Shown: positions 30,524 to 42,601 of the stretch, one piece after another
How the letters are laid out: every line of letters starts with the position of its first letter
How positions within the stretch are numbered: the stretch's first letter is position 1
Origin: Phascolarctos cinereus
Lineage: Eukaryota; Chordata; Mammalia; Diprotodontia; Phascolarctidae
Assembly: GCF_002099425.1 (NCBI RefSeq)
Contig: NW_018344289.1
Coordinates: 806,001 to 870,000, forward strand
DNA length: 64,000 bases
Direction: 5' to 3'
The notes under the pieces: model-generated
What the model was told of the DNA's origin: nothing
The model's database searches: none
What the model saw: only the letters and a program-made list of their open reading frames with translations
Made by a program: the position numbers and the translations under genes

Positions 30524-32965
30524 AGAGGTGGAGCTAAGATGTTAGAGAAAAGACAGTGACTCACCTGAGCTCTCCCCAAAATGCTTCCAAACAACTTTAA
30601 TATCTCAAAATGTATTCTGGAGAAGCAGAACCTACTAAAACATGGGGTGAAAGAATTTTCCAGTCCATGACTATTTGGAAAGTAAACAGGAAAGGTCTAT
30701 TGTACTGGGGTAAGACTGGGGCATGGTCCAATACAGGCCATGCTAGAGAAAAAGAGTAGTAAGCCTTGTTGGGCAATTGAACAATAGTGGTAGTGGGCAG
30801 TTTCTAGACCTCTCAACCACAGGTTGGAAGGGAACAGAGAACTCTTCAGAAGCAGATTACAGGGATCCCTTTGCTGGCATTTGAGGAAGGACTGTTTTTC
30901 ACTACCCATAATTGGATCTCATTCACAGTCCTAAGTCTTAGTCTCAGGGTAAGGAGGACCATTACCACACCAGAGCTCAGTCACAGGGGAGCTATGATCC
31001 TGGTCACAGTTCCATGGTGGAAAATACTGCCTGTGGTTGCTCATAGATCAGAGTACAGGCCAGGAGAGTAGTAAACACCCGTCTCCCCAGATCACATTTC
31101 CTTGGTAAAACTGAAAACTTTCAGGTTCCCAGAATTATCTCTGAAAAAGAAGCAGAAAACCACTAAATCTTGAGACAGTAGCCCTTACATTCTGGAAGCA
31201 GAGTCTCACTTTAGTATACAGTTAAAAGTCAATAAATGAGATTGAAAAATGAGGAAAAAAGCAAAAAAAGATCCCAACTATGGAAAATGACTACAGTGAT
31301 TGGGAAGTTAAAAATACAAACTCAGAAAAAGACAAAAGTGTAAAAACTGCTACATCCAAAGCCTTCAAGAAAACTATAAATTGTTCTCAGGAGGTCGTTG
31401 AACAGCTCAAAAGATTTTAAAAATCAAGTAAGAGAGGTCAAGAAAAATGGGAAGGAAAATGAGAGTGATGCAAGAAAATAATGAAAAAGAATCAACAGCT
31501 TGGTAAAGGGAGAATAACAAATACTGAAGAAAATAATATCTGAAAAAAACAGAATATGCAAAAATTGTAAGATAAAAGCAACAACAACAACAACAAATCC
31601 AATGAATAAAAGAAAGCCTTGAAATGCAGAATTGGCTTAATGGAAAAAAAAGGTACAAAAATTTACTTGAGAAAAGAACTAAAAAAAATAGAACTGACCA
31701 AATGGAAAAGTTCACTGAAGAAAATAATTCCTTAAAATTTATAATTAGGAACTTGGTAGCTAATTGTTTTATCAAGACAACAAAGCGAAATCAAAATAAT
31801 GAAAAAATAGAAGAAAATGTGAAATATCTCATTGGAAAAACATTTAAATTGAAAAAAAAATAAATCCAGGAGAGATAATTTAATAATTGTTGGGCTATTG
31901 AAAGCCATGATCAAAAAAAGAGCCTAGCCATCATCTTTCAAAAAATTATCAAGGAAAACTGCCCTGGTATTCTAGAACCAGAGGATAAAATATAAATCGG
32001 AAGAATTCATTGATCACCTCCTGAAAGAAATCCCAAAATGAAAACTCTCAAGAATATCATAGCCAAATTTCAGAGCTCTGAGGTCAGGGAGAAAATACTG
32101 GGAGCAGTTACAAGGAAACAATTCAAATATTGTGAAGACACAGTCAGGATAACACAATATTTAGCATCTTCTATATTAAATGATCTGAAGGGTTGCTATA
32201 TAATATTCCCAAAGGCAAAAGAGCTAGGGGTACAACCAAGAATCACCTACATAGAAAAACTGAGTGTAATCCTTCAGGAGAAAAGAAAATGAAAACTTGA
32301 TGAAAGAGAGGACATTCAAATATTCCTGATGAAAAGAACAAAGCTGAATAGAAAATTAGACTTTCAAATACATGACTGAAGAGAAGCATGAAAAGGTAAA
32401 CAGAAAACAGAAATCATAAGGAACTTAATAACATTGAACTGTTTACATTCCTATATTGGAAAATGACACTTGCAACTTATAAAAACTTCCTCTTATTATT
32501 AGAGTACTTAGAAGGAGCATACATAAAAAGAAGTATTGGGTGTGAATTGAATATGATGGGTTGATTATCTAAAAAAATGAGATTAGTGGGTGAGAAAGAG
32601 GAATGCACTGGGAGAAGGGGAAAAGGAGAGGTAGAATGAGGTAAATTATTTCACATAAAAGAGGCTTAAAAGATTTTTTTGATGGAGAGGAAAATGCAGA
32701 AGATGGGGGATGGTGGTTCAAGAACCTTACTCCCATCAGAATTGGCCCAAAAAGGGAATAGCATATACATTCATTTGGTACAGAAATCAGTTTTGCCATA
32801 AGGAAAGTATGAAGGGAAGGGGATAAAAGAGAGAGGCGCTGATAGAAAGGAGGGCAGACTGGGGAAAAGAGCAAGCAGAAGCAAAAGACCTGAGGACAGA
32901 TAGGGTGAAAGGAGAGAGAAGTTAAATAAATAGGGGAAAATAGGATGGAGGAAAATACAAAGTCA
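30524..32965 (+). mobile_element. HAL1, 3' end replaced by L1 ORF2 sequence
   Basis: Leader begins AGAGGTGGAGCTAAGATGTT and is complete; ORF1 at 31,249-32,391; 3' region from 32,400 with GATTAGTGGGTGAGAAAGAG, GAGGTAAATTATTTCACATA and ATAAGGAAAGTATGAAGGG. It breaks off at about 32,965, before the ACATGACTATTATGG landmark, and L1 ORF2 sequence follows directly. Remaining 3' tail does not reappear downstream. Confidence 0.85.
31249..32391 (+). pseudogene. HAL1 ORF1 remnant
   Basis: Starts with ATGAGGAAAAAAGC at 31,249 and ends at TGA 32,389-32,391. Heptad-rich middle (31,400-31,860, with the frame EKRTKKNRTDQMEKFTEEN), RRM segment at 31,880-31,960, C-terminal segment with CAAGAATCACCTACATAG. 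Many frame breaks; more decayed than the copy at 46,097. Confidence 0.8.
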
Positions 32966-33780
32966 TCATATTTTTAAAAAAATATATCAAACTGAGTGAA
33001 ATCATTTAGAGCACAAGTCATTCCTCAATTGATAAATAGTCAAAGGATATCAACAGCTATGTTTCTGATGAAGAAATCAATGCTATCTATAGCCATGTGA
33101 AAAAAAATGCTCTAAATCACTAGACTCAACAATTAGAAAAATGCAAATTAAAACAATTCCTCTGAGGTACCACCCCAAATCTATCAAATTGGGTAATATA
33201 ATACAAAAGAAAAATTTACAAATTTTGGAGGGGGTGTGGAAAAATTGAGCCACTAATGTACTGTGGTTGGAGTTATAATCTGATTCAACCACTCTCAAGA
33301 GAGATTTGAAACTACACCCAATGGACTATAAAACCATGCATACCCTTTCATCCAGCAATACCATTATTATGTCAAAGAGATTTTTGAAAGGAAAAGGACC
33401 AATAGGTACAAAAAATTTAAAGTACTTCTTTTAATGATGGCAAACAAATGAGAGGATACCCATCATTTGAAAAATGGCCAAACAAATTGTGGTATATTAT
33501 TGTGATGGAATATTATTCTGTTATAAGTAATAATGAACAGGAAGGTCTCAGAAAAGAATTTGGAAAGGCTTATATCAACTGACGCAAAGTGAAATGTGCA
33601 GAACCAGAATAACATTGCTCACAGTAATAGCAATATTATATGATGATCAACTGTGAATGACTTAGCTGTTTTCTGCAATACAATGATCCAAGACAATTCT
33701 GAATGACTTATGATGAAAAATGCTATCCACCTCCAGAGAAAGGACTTATGAAATCAGAATAAAGATGTGGAAGTAGAATG
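32966..33780 (+). mobile_element. L1 ORF2 3' part and start of 3' UTR
   Basis: AAGTCATTCCTCAATTGATA, AATGCTCTAAATCACTAGAC, GAGGTACCACCCCAAATC, TATAAAACCATGCATACCC, TTTCATCCAGCAATACC and CTATCCACCTCCAGAGAAAG are in L1 ORF2 C-terminal/3' UTR order. Ends at about 33,780 without a clear A-tail, then a short ATTC-type simple patch. Starts without ORF2 catalytic regions. Confidence 0.85.
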
Positions 33781-34000
33781 TTCATTCGTTCATTCATTAT
33801 ATTCAATAATGGTGTGGTTAGTATTATTATCAAGATCATTCTGTAATATAACACATATGGTAGCTTATTCAGCATACTCATATTGTGAATTATGACAGTT
33901 AATATCTTATGTATTATTAGTCTTGTATTCACTCAGTGAAACAGCCGGAGTGTGGGAATGGCTTTGAACTCCAAAATAATATTTATCTATTCATGAATGC
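33781..34000. other. Short unassigned stretch
   Basis: A TTCATTCGTTCATTCATT simple patch then AT-rich DNA. Confidence 0.5.
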
Positions 34001-34004
34001 AGGA

Positions 34005-34262
34005 TAGCTGGGTAGCACAATATAGAGTACCAGGCCTGAAGTCATGAAGACTCCTCTTCTGACTTCAAATTTTGCCTCCAACATTTACTACCTGTGTGTC
34101 CATGTCCAAGTCACTCAACCTTGTTTGCCTCAGTTCTTAATATATAAAGTGAGCTAGGAAAGTTAATGGCAACCCATTCTAATCTCTTTGCCACAAACAC
34201 CACCAAATGGGGTCGTTAGAAGTCAGACATGACTGAAATTACTGAACAACAGCAACAATTCA
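34005..34262 (+). mobile_element. Mar1-type CORE-SINE, full length
   Basis: Head GGATAGCTGGGTAGCACAAT, middle AGGCCTGAAGTCATGAAGAC, GCCTCCAACATTTACTACCT, AGTCACTCAACCTTGTTTGC, and tail AGTCAGACATGACTGAAATT followed by an ACAACAGCAAC end. Confidence 0.9.
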
Positions 34263-34916
34263 GGAAGGTAGGAAAGAAAAAGTTAGCTATATAATAATGT
34301 GAAAGTGAACAGAGATTTTTAAGTTGGGATTTTGTGGATTTCTCAAAGGAAAAAAAAATGTTAACATGGAATAGAAATTAAGGGTTGAGCCAATGAGCAG
34401 CATGAGAAACGTGGACAATTTTCCAGGTTCTCCTGAGCCTTAAGTTTTTGTTTGAATGGCTATAAATTTCTAGATCAGACACTTCCTTACTTAAATGTCA
34501 GCATAAAATCCATTCCAAAGCCAAATATAATTTACTTAGGAATTAGTTTTCATCTTCAATTGCCTACATCACTGCTTCCTTCAATTAATGTGTATAACTA
34601 TGAGTTACCTAAACATATGCTTCATTTTTTCATGTGCAGAGCATTGTACCTTTCTAATTCTCCTGTTCTACTCCTCCCTCTTCTCAGTTAGAGGTGGTAT
34701 CACAAATTGTTATACTTCAGACAAGAGTCTAGGAATAAAAACTCTTCAGAGACTAATAACCTGCTAGTGGCCCTGAAAACACAAACTTTCCCTGAGTCCA
34801 TCCAACCCTTCGTATGGGCCCATAATGGAATTTCATCTTAGTTGTGTCATAACTGGTAAGGGTACCCCGTCCTAAGGCAGTAATGGAGAACCTTGACTTT
34901 GGACAGATTTTGAAGG
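34263..34916. other. Left flank of LTR element; nothing recognised
   Basis: AT-rich, with a 79-codon open frame at 34,452-34,691 that has no recognisable domain. The last 4 bases, GAAG at 34,917-34,920, are the left target duplication of the element that follows. Confidence 0.5.
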
Positions 34917-34920
34917 GAAG

Positions 34921-35536
34921 TGAATGGGATGTCCCAGTGAAGACTCCTCAGTGTAATTAAGGTTTGGGATAAGGCTGAGTGGGATGAGGGTCCTGTGAAA
35001 ACTTCTTAGAAGAATAAATAGAAATTGTATTAGACTCAAGGCAGGCATAGCAGCCCGACAGGCCTAAGTTTCGATTTACTAGAAATCACCTGATTTACAG
35101 GAATTCAACCCCAAGTACTCCCCCCTTATGCCATTGTTCAGTAGTTAAAGCATGCACCTGTTTGCTATATTTTGGTCATGGTGACCTGGCTATACAGTAC
35201 AGTGTCTAGCTTGACTGCACGTCTTTAATTGCTTCTTTGGTATTACTTCAGCAAACTAAGAAATATAGATATGTATATTGTGTTCATTGTTTTGTTTTCA
35301 GTTTCTACGGACATTGAGAATGTGAGCCAAATATTGGCCAGTTGGTGGGAGGGGGGAATTTGCGCATTAGGGTATTTAATCAGGTCCTTTGCTTCTGTCT
35401 GTGTCTCCTTTCATCAGAGTATTCTGGTGGAAGGACACCCAAATCTCGAGGTTTGATATAATAATAATAAATTAACTTTCTGTTTCTCCTAGGATACCTC
35501 TGTGTTTTTTTTTTAATTTGAGTGGCATCCCACACA
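34921..35536 (+). repeat. 5' LTR of copy B
   Basis: Begins TGAATGGGATG and ends CATCCCACACA, an imperfect terminal inverted repeat with TG..CA ends. A TATTTAA box at 35,373-35,379 and an AATAAA signal at 35,466-35,471 give a U3-R-U5 order with R about 90 nt downstream of the TATA-like box. Confidence 0.95.
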
Positions 35537-35539
35537 GTT

Positions 35540-35557
35540 TGGTGTGTTGGCCGGGAA
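35540..35557 (+). promoter_or_regulatory. Primer-binding site, tRNA-Gly type
   Basis: TGGTGTGTTGGCCGGGAA lies 3 nt after the LTR. The reverse complement of the 3' end of tRNA-Gly(GCC) including CCA is TGGTGCATTGGCCGGGAA, so 16 of 18 bases agree. Other common primers (Pro, Lys, His, Phe) fit much worse. Confidence 0.8.
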
Positions 35558-38500
35558 ATAAGCCTCTTAGGAGTCGACCCTCTCTAAGGGCCGAGAGCAG
35601 GCACCCACCAGCCATTTTTCTTGGTGGCTCTCGGGCTTGGGGATTGTTCTCCCTCTTGACTGACAGAAGTCCTGAGGAGAGGAATTCCGAGTAACAGAAA
35701 CTTAAAGTAAAAGAAAATAAAGAACTCTGATAGTGTTAGTGTGGTGTAAGTGTAAAACTCCGGCTGGTGGAGAAAGCAGTCACATAAGTTATATACATAT
35801 AACCTGAGGTCCTGCAGAACTTGTGGGTCTTTGGGATAGGACAGATTATCCCTGGAGAGACACCGACAAGTGAGCGCTCAGGTGACTGAGGGCTGGAGGC
35901 GACCCCTCCGAGAGGGCCTAAGGCAAGGTCCTGAGGGCCTAGGGTGAGGTCCTGAAAAATTTGTAGGTCCCTGACCTGGGAGAGTCTGGCGACAGACTTT
36001 TAGATAAATTTTAACCCAGCACCATGGAGCAGAAGGATGGCATATCAAGAAAATAGTCCTTTAGGGAATAAGCTTTAGAATTGGAATGAACCACCAAAAT
36101 ATAAAGAGAAAGATAAAAGAAAATGGTTAAATACGATTTAATGATTTGAGAATATAACAGCAATTTGTTGTACATCCAATTTCTGTGTTTGTGTCTCTGT
36201 GTGTGTGGTATGATTGATTGTTCGTATGTGTGCTCTGATCCTTTGCAATCAAGCAGCCTCTTTGTTTCTCCTTCCCCTTCCACCCTGGTAACAGCAGCCT
36301 TAGAGGGGTGGATAAGAAAAAGAGAGAAAATACGTTATAATGTGAATAGAGGTTTTGAAAGTAAAAAGATTTGTAACTCTTGAATAGATGTTGGAAAATA
36401 TTTTCTTCCTCTCTCCCGAATTCCAATTTTGGCCAAATTGTTGAATGTAGAAGAGAGAGAGAAGGAGAGAAAAAAAAACAATCAGATCAAGGGGAGGCAG
36501 GCTAAGTAAGTTTTTAACCATTTCCTGCCTTAGGTAGAAGAGAAAAAGTTTTTGTGTACCAGAGCACAAACAAAAGGTAATTTATGGGCAGCTGGGAGCT
36601 GTGCTGAGTGCTTGTTTGGGTTTGGTAGCTGCCAAGGAAATGAAATGTAACATTTCGAATTTATTACACTGTAAATTGGGAAAATGTAAGAATCTGCAAA
36701 TTGATAAACTTTTGTATTATTATGTCAAGTGGCTTTTCATAATTTGAATGTTATTAAAGTAAATTGAAAGAAACTAAAAGAAAATGGCGGGAAAATAGTG
36801 GGGAAAAAAAGTGAATTGTTGGGGAGGGAGAGCCCTATTCAATAATCTCCCTTCAGAAATGTAAAAAGAAAGCTGTGTAGTGGTTAATTAATTATTAAGC
36901 TCCAGAGGTATCTACCTGGAGGGAAAGCAAAAAGAAGTAGTTAGAATACTGGCCCAGTATATTTTAAACTGACTTGGTTACAATAGGTGAATCCAAACTG
37001 TTTGTAAAAGTTTTTAGAAAATGTGGATATGCACGGGGAACTGAAATACTGAAGAAATACATGAATTTGTAAATAATATCTCTTTATAAAGGGCCAAGGG
37101 TACAGAGCACATATTTTATCTGGCATTAAGAACTATGTGGCCCCAAGAAAGTTTCATGTATTTTAGTTTATTGTTTAGTGAGGGGATGGTGGTAGCCCAG
37201 AGATATTATTAATTGGTTTTGGTTCTAAGGTATGGTATTGTTGTATTCCTTTATTGTATAATTTGGTAGGCAACTGTATCATCTGTTTTGTCAGAAAAGC
37301 AATTTTTATGTAAGCAAAATTTGTTGGGTTCCTTCTTAAGGCTAACAACTGGGTTTGTTGGGGGATGGGTAGTATGAGTCAGGCTCTTAAGGCATGGACT
37401 AGTGGTCGTGGGGAAGTCTAGGCTTTGAAGTACCCTGATTGGGGATGGCATTGAGGTCTAATCGGGAATTTGGATGTAGTCTGGGGCTATCAGACCAGTA
37501 AAAGACAATGATGGGTGAGCATAGAAAAAAAAAAAAGAAGCCAGTCTGTCAGTGTGGGAGTGGCTCCAGGAGACTGCTGGACCTGGTGAAGGGGTCTAGA
37601 AAGAAAGAAAGATTTTTTTGGGTCAATTGTCTTGGTTATTTTGCTGGAAGGGCAATTTCTTTTATAATCTAGAATTTTAAATTAATTGTGAAATTAGAGA
37701 AAAGAGAAAAAGGAATGAATTTGGCTGTTGGGGCATTTTGAATTTTTAGTTAAAGTTGTTTTGTTATCATCTGTGAAATTTGTGAGATTGTTAACTAAGT
37801 TATTTGGGTTTATTGTTTTAATGCTAAAACCTAAGATAATTAATTATTGTATGTGGAAAAGAAAGGGATTGTGGAACCAATATCAGCCCTGTCTGGGGTA
37901 CATGGCAATTCCCCCTTATTTTGTAAACTTGTCAAGATCCCTGTGGCCAGGTCATCAAGCACAATAGATAGAAATGATTTCTAATGATTGGCTTTTGTAC
38001 AGGACAGGTTTAAATTTGAGAAGAAAAGACATAAAGTGAGATTTCTTATGTATGTGAGTCCTGGTAAATTTTTATTGCTTATTGCAATCCTATGAGAGCA
38101 AAATTAACTGTATCTGGCTTTAAGCTGTGATTAGTGAGACTTGCTTTTTGAAGTAAAAGGGTCTTGGGACTATAACTACTTTTGAGTTTGAATTTGGATA
38201 TAGTTGTCTGCATTAAAATCAGTGTCTGAGAGAAATGCCAGTGAATGTGATTCTTTACTGGTAACAGGTGGAGGTAAATGTGACTAATTTGGGAAAAGGC
38301 CAGAGGGACAATCTTAGTCTCAATCTAGGATGGGATCCTCCTGGCTCAGTTTCCCCATTTGTTCCTTTGGAAAGGAATGTTTCCCACCTGACTATTCCTG
38401 AGTCTGGCTATGAAGAAAAACAGATACTGCATGAGTGGAGAATTTTGACTCTATCTGAATTTAAAGAAAGCTAAGGATGTTTTATCCTGTCATATTTGAT

Positions 38501-40278
38501 ATGTCACCTCTCCCTGTTCTTTTTCCTTCTATACTAAGTTTCTGTGATCAGAGCAAGTAGTCAGTATAAGACATGAGGGTTTTTTTTGTGTGTGTGTTTT
38601 CATCTAGAACTAGAACATGTGCAGAAATTTATGCAAACTGCTTAAGAGTCAGCTTGAGATGTTCCCTTTGTTTAAAAGGATTCTGACAGCAGTAGTATTT
38701 TTTTTTTGTAGTCAGTCTCTTACTGTTACCAATGGAGACTTTATTACAACAGCTTTTCGACCAAGGAATTTTGTGATATTTAGGGATTCTGTGATAACTA
38801 GGAATTCAGTTTCTTGATAATACCTTGGAATTTGTGTTACTCAAGTACTTTTGCATCAACTTAGTAAGCTTTTATGAACAAGAGTGGAAATGCATGCAAG
38901 CTATGGAGATCATTTTAGAGGTGTTCCTTAGGCAATATGAGATTATAGTCATATTTTTAACTGGCTGTTGGAACTTGCTATTCAAAGACTTCATGGGAAT
39001 AATGACTGATTGTTTCTGAGTCTAACTCTAGGTATAAATATCAAGGAAGGCTCTCTGAGCAACTGCTTCTGGAGTTAGTTTTTATAATTAGAAGGTTTTG
39101 TAAGTACAGTAACAAATTTATTAAAATAGTAGATAATGGAACATCTTGGGTTACTATAGCACCGGGACTAGTGTTCTAGTGTGTGTTCCTTTTTGAGTTA
39201 GGGTCCTTTAATTCTTGATAATGGTAAGGAGATAATTAGGGGCTTGTGAGAATGTAAATTTTTGTTATTTGGATAATATCATATTGGTCTAAAGTTTTGT
39301 TACAATTAATAACGTTAAAAGAAGAATGGCTTGTGGTTTATTTTGTAAATGCCATCAAAGAAACAAGACATGACTAGAAGTTTAAGATTTTATATGTACT
39401 GTGCTAAACATTGATATGTGTGTGTTGGAGCCTGTTAATAATTCCTTAGTGAAATCTCATGCCCCTGGTAAGGAAATTAATAATGGATTAATGTAAAGTA
39501 TAAGATACTGGGTTCTGATGTGAATTTCTTAAATATGACAATTGGCCATGATTTCAGTTATGAGTTTGTAAAAATGATCAGGGTTATAAGGATTAGAAAT
39601 GGTCATTTAAAATTGTGCTAAGATCACTTTTGTGGGAGAATGGACAGAAAGCTGGTTCCTACAAGAAGAGAAGAAGAAGGAGATGCTGAGAAGCTGTGCT
39701 GGAGATGGCTGAAACAAATACCAAGGACAAGAGGACTTCACCGATGATGTTCTCTACCAGACAGCTGTATAAGGAAAGACTTTTGTTGAATCTTAAAGGG
39801 CCTTTTAATTATTGTTTTCTTTTGGGTTTCTGTATCTGTATCTATAAAGGGACTGCCACTTTGATTTGTCAATGCTTAGATCAATTGTTCCTACATTTAC
39901 TTAAACGGGTAATGGTTAGAGAGAAAAGAAAAAGAGCTGAGAAGAATTTGAGTCCAGGCTTAACAAGAGCCTAAGGCTAGGTGTTTGATAATATGGAAAT
40001 GTAATTGACGTTATCTGAAGTTTATTGTTTGTATCACAAAAGTTAAATTGTATTGTGTTTCTAAAATTTTTAGATTTTAAAATTTGAGGGAAATTATTGT
40101 CTTATTCTTGGTGTGTCTTTCCCTGTATGTAAGAGTCCTTGTCCACTTTGGTTGAGATGGAAGGGAAAGAAGAAATCAAGCCGATGGTTCTGAAGAGTCA
40201 GGGTTGGTTGCTAGTTTGAGACCACCCTGATGGTTATTAAGATTTAATGGTTATCTGTGAGGAGTCTTCAGAAAGTAT
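35558..40278 (+). other. Internal region of copy B, non-coding
   Basis: The first 450 nt are relatively GC-rich and leader-like (AGAGAGGGTC-type stems around 35,575-35,650; GACCCCTCCGAGAGGG near 35,900). The rest is T/G-rich and without recognisable retroviral protein motifs. About 37,050-39,880 is shared with copy A. Confidence 0.8.
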
Positions 40279-40294
40279 GAGAGAAGAGGAAGGA
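40279..40294 (+). promoter_or_regulatory. Polypurine tract of copy B
   Basis: GAGAGAAGAGGAAGGA, sixteen purines, ends one base before the 3' LTR, where plus-strand synthesis would be primed. Confidence 0.85.
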
Positions 40295-40295
40295 T

Positions 40296-40911
40296 TGAAT
40301 GGGATGTCCCAGTGAAGACTCCTCAGTGTAATTAAGGTTTGGGATAAGGCTGAGTGAGATGATGGTCCCGTGAAAACTTCTTAAAAGAATAAATAGAAAT
40401 TGTGTTAGACTCAAGGCAGGCATAGCAGCCCGACAGGCCTAAGTTTCAATTTACCAGAAATCACCTGATTTATGGGAATTCAATCCCAAGTACGCCCCCC
40501 TCCCATGCCATTATTCAGTAACTAAAGTATGCACCTGTATATTTTGGTCATGGTGACCTGGCTATACAGTACAGTGTCTAGCTTGACTGCATGTCTTTAA
40601 TTGCTTCTTTGGTATTGCTTCAGCAAACTAAGAAATATAGATATGTATATTGTGTTCATTGTTTTGTTTTCAGTTTCTATGGACATTGAGAATGTGAGCC
40701 AAATATTGGCCAGTTGGTGGGAGGGGGGAATTTGCGCATTAAGTATTTAATCAGGTCCTTTGCTTCTGTCTGTGTCTCCTTTCATCAGAGTATTCTGGTG
40801 CAGGGACACCCAAATCTCGAGGTTTGATATAATAATAATAAATTAACTTTCTGTTTCTCCTTGGATATCTCTGTGTGTGTTTTTTTTTTAATTTGAGTGG
40901 CATCCCACACA
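40296..40911 (+). repeat. 3' LTR of copy B
   Basis: Same 616-bp length and ends as the 5' LTR, with roughly 24 substitutions and four small length differences that cancel out. Followed by GAAG target duplication. Confidence 0.95.
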
Positions 40912-42567
40912 GAAGGAAACAAAGGTCATTCTTAGCATTTATTTTTTTGGCACTTGTGGCCCAGCTGAGTAATTGTAGTATTAGTACTTCTAAGACTTAG
41001 TGAGTATAGTTGGCCAGATATGTTTGATTAGCAGCTATAGACAGTTACGTTCATGTTCAAAGTGTCTGTCGTCAGGTGAATGGTAAGGCTCCAAAAGGTT
41101 GACTCATGGCTGACTGTACTTGTAGCTATCTTCTACTGTGACCCTGAGAGAAGGCTTAAAGCTACTGGCAAAGCAGAGATCCTAGATCTTAAGGCAGTTA
41201 TCAGCATTCTACTTTCCAATGTTCTGACCAGTTTTATACTGTTAGTATTTGTGTTAACTATTTTGTGTTAGAAATTCTTTTGTGGTAAAGAATGCCTATT
41301 AGATTTGCCTTAAAAAAATACTCAAAAACATGAACTCAACAAATGCTATTTCCTGCTATGTAGGATATGTCTGGTTAGGATAGTAGTTCCTAATACTACC
41401 TTTGATTTTTCACTAAAACAAGTTATCTCTCAAGCTCAGAAACATTTCAAAGGTTGGATTGTTTGGGTTCATGACTAAGGTACACATATATAAGGAGGGA
41501 GGCAAGAATTTCTCCATGTGTTTTTTGATAGCTATCTCTTTTATTATTAATATGACCTAGTCATTAAGATTGTGTTGTTGAGGAGTTTAACTGAAGAAGA
41601 AAGAAGGATTAGTACTTCTAATAATCAGTTCAGTAAGACTGTCATCTCTCTTTTCATTCCACTCAGTTACATCAGGTTTTAGGAGTGGAAGCAATGAATA
41701 TCAGGAGCCCAGGGATGGCTAAAGCAAACAGAGGTCACTTCTATTCATGGCTGTTTTTTGATAAAGGTAGGCAAGCTGAGAAAGTCTTTGTCTACAAAGT
41801 TCTTCAGAAAGGGTCACTACACACATGTAATAAAGGAATCCTAAAGAGAATTTCACCTTGAACCAACTGTTAGAGAATGGGGTATAAATTCCTTAAACTC
41901 TTTTTGCCTTTGCTTTTCATTTTGCCCCTGACAATACAGCATTACTAGATTTTTGTTTTTGGAGAAAGGGAGATTTACATATTTTAGAAGGTTCTATTAC
42001 AGGATGAACCACAGAAAAAGGTCCTAAGGGTAAGTTAATAGCTAAAAGGAGGGTGGGGGTATTTTATTCTATAAAGTACTGGGATTTTCTTCAGTGTATA
42101 TCACCATAATTGTTGAAAGGACCAAATCCTCTAAGACTAATGAGCAAAAAAGGAATATAACTTTACTGAATTAGACCCAAAGAATACTGCACAGCCTAGA
42201 AACTTCAGAAATAGTTAACCTTTAAGTCTCATATGTCATTAACTTTTGTCTAGATTGTTATCATCTTGTTCAATGTATATAAAAAAAATTACAGACAACC
42301 CCCCCCAAAAAAAAGAAACAAAACAAAAATTAAAAACAGAAACAAAAACAAAACTACTGGTCTCTTTCTGAAAATTACTATTTTCAATATATTCTTACTG
42401 GACCTGTTTTTAGAAAAACTTTTTAAAAAGTTACGCAACTAGCTCTGAAAGAGAAGATTGGAGTGGAAGCAAGAAGAAAAAAAAAGTCAATTGTATTAAC
42501 CAAAGAAACAGGGATTATAATTTTTAAGTCCAATATTTTAGCTTCTTGGAGTCTAAATAAATATGTA

Positions 42568-42601
42568 CGTACGTGTGTGTGTGTGTGTGTGTGTGTGTGT
42601 C
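42568..42601. repeat. (GT)n microsatellite
   Basis: ACGTACGTGTGTGT start, then an uninterrupted GT run. Confidence 0.95.

Larger units (their letters stand above)
34921..40911 (+). mobile_element. LTR-retrovirus-like element, copy B (structurally whole, no coding region)
   Basis: A 5,991-bp fossil flanked by GAAG on both sides (34,917-34,920 and 40,912-40,915). It has two 616-bp LTRs, a primer-binding site, a 4.76-kb internal region and a polypurine tract, all in the right places. I see no gag, pol or env similarity in any frame of the internal region; the longest frames are about 110 codons and unremarkable. Hand alignment of the LTRs gives about 24 substitutions in about 608 aligned bases (near 4%), or very roughly 9 million years at 2.2e-9 per site per year. 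A 4-bp target duplication and TG..CA ends fit class I (gammaretrovirus-like) elements. So little LTR decay beside so little coding sequence suggests the element was non-autonomous when it inserted. Confidence 0.93.

Noticed and set aside
36011-36569. Overlapping open frames of about 90-99 codons in the LTR element interior
   Set aside because: No retroviral protein resemblance; they lie on the minus strand of the element and share no motif with gag, protease, RT, integrase or env.
40916-42300. Possible continuation of retroviral sequence beyond the 3' LTR
   Set aside because: The GAAG target duplication at 40,912-40,915 ends the element; no further LTR-like structure follows.
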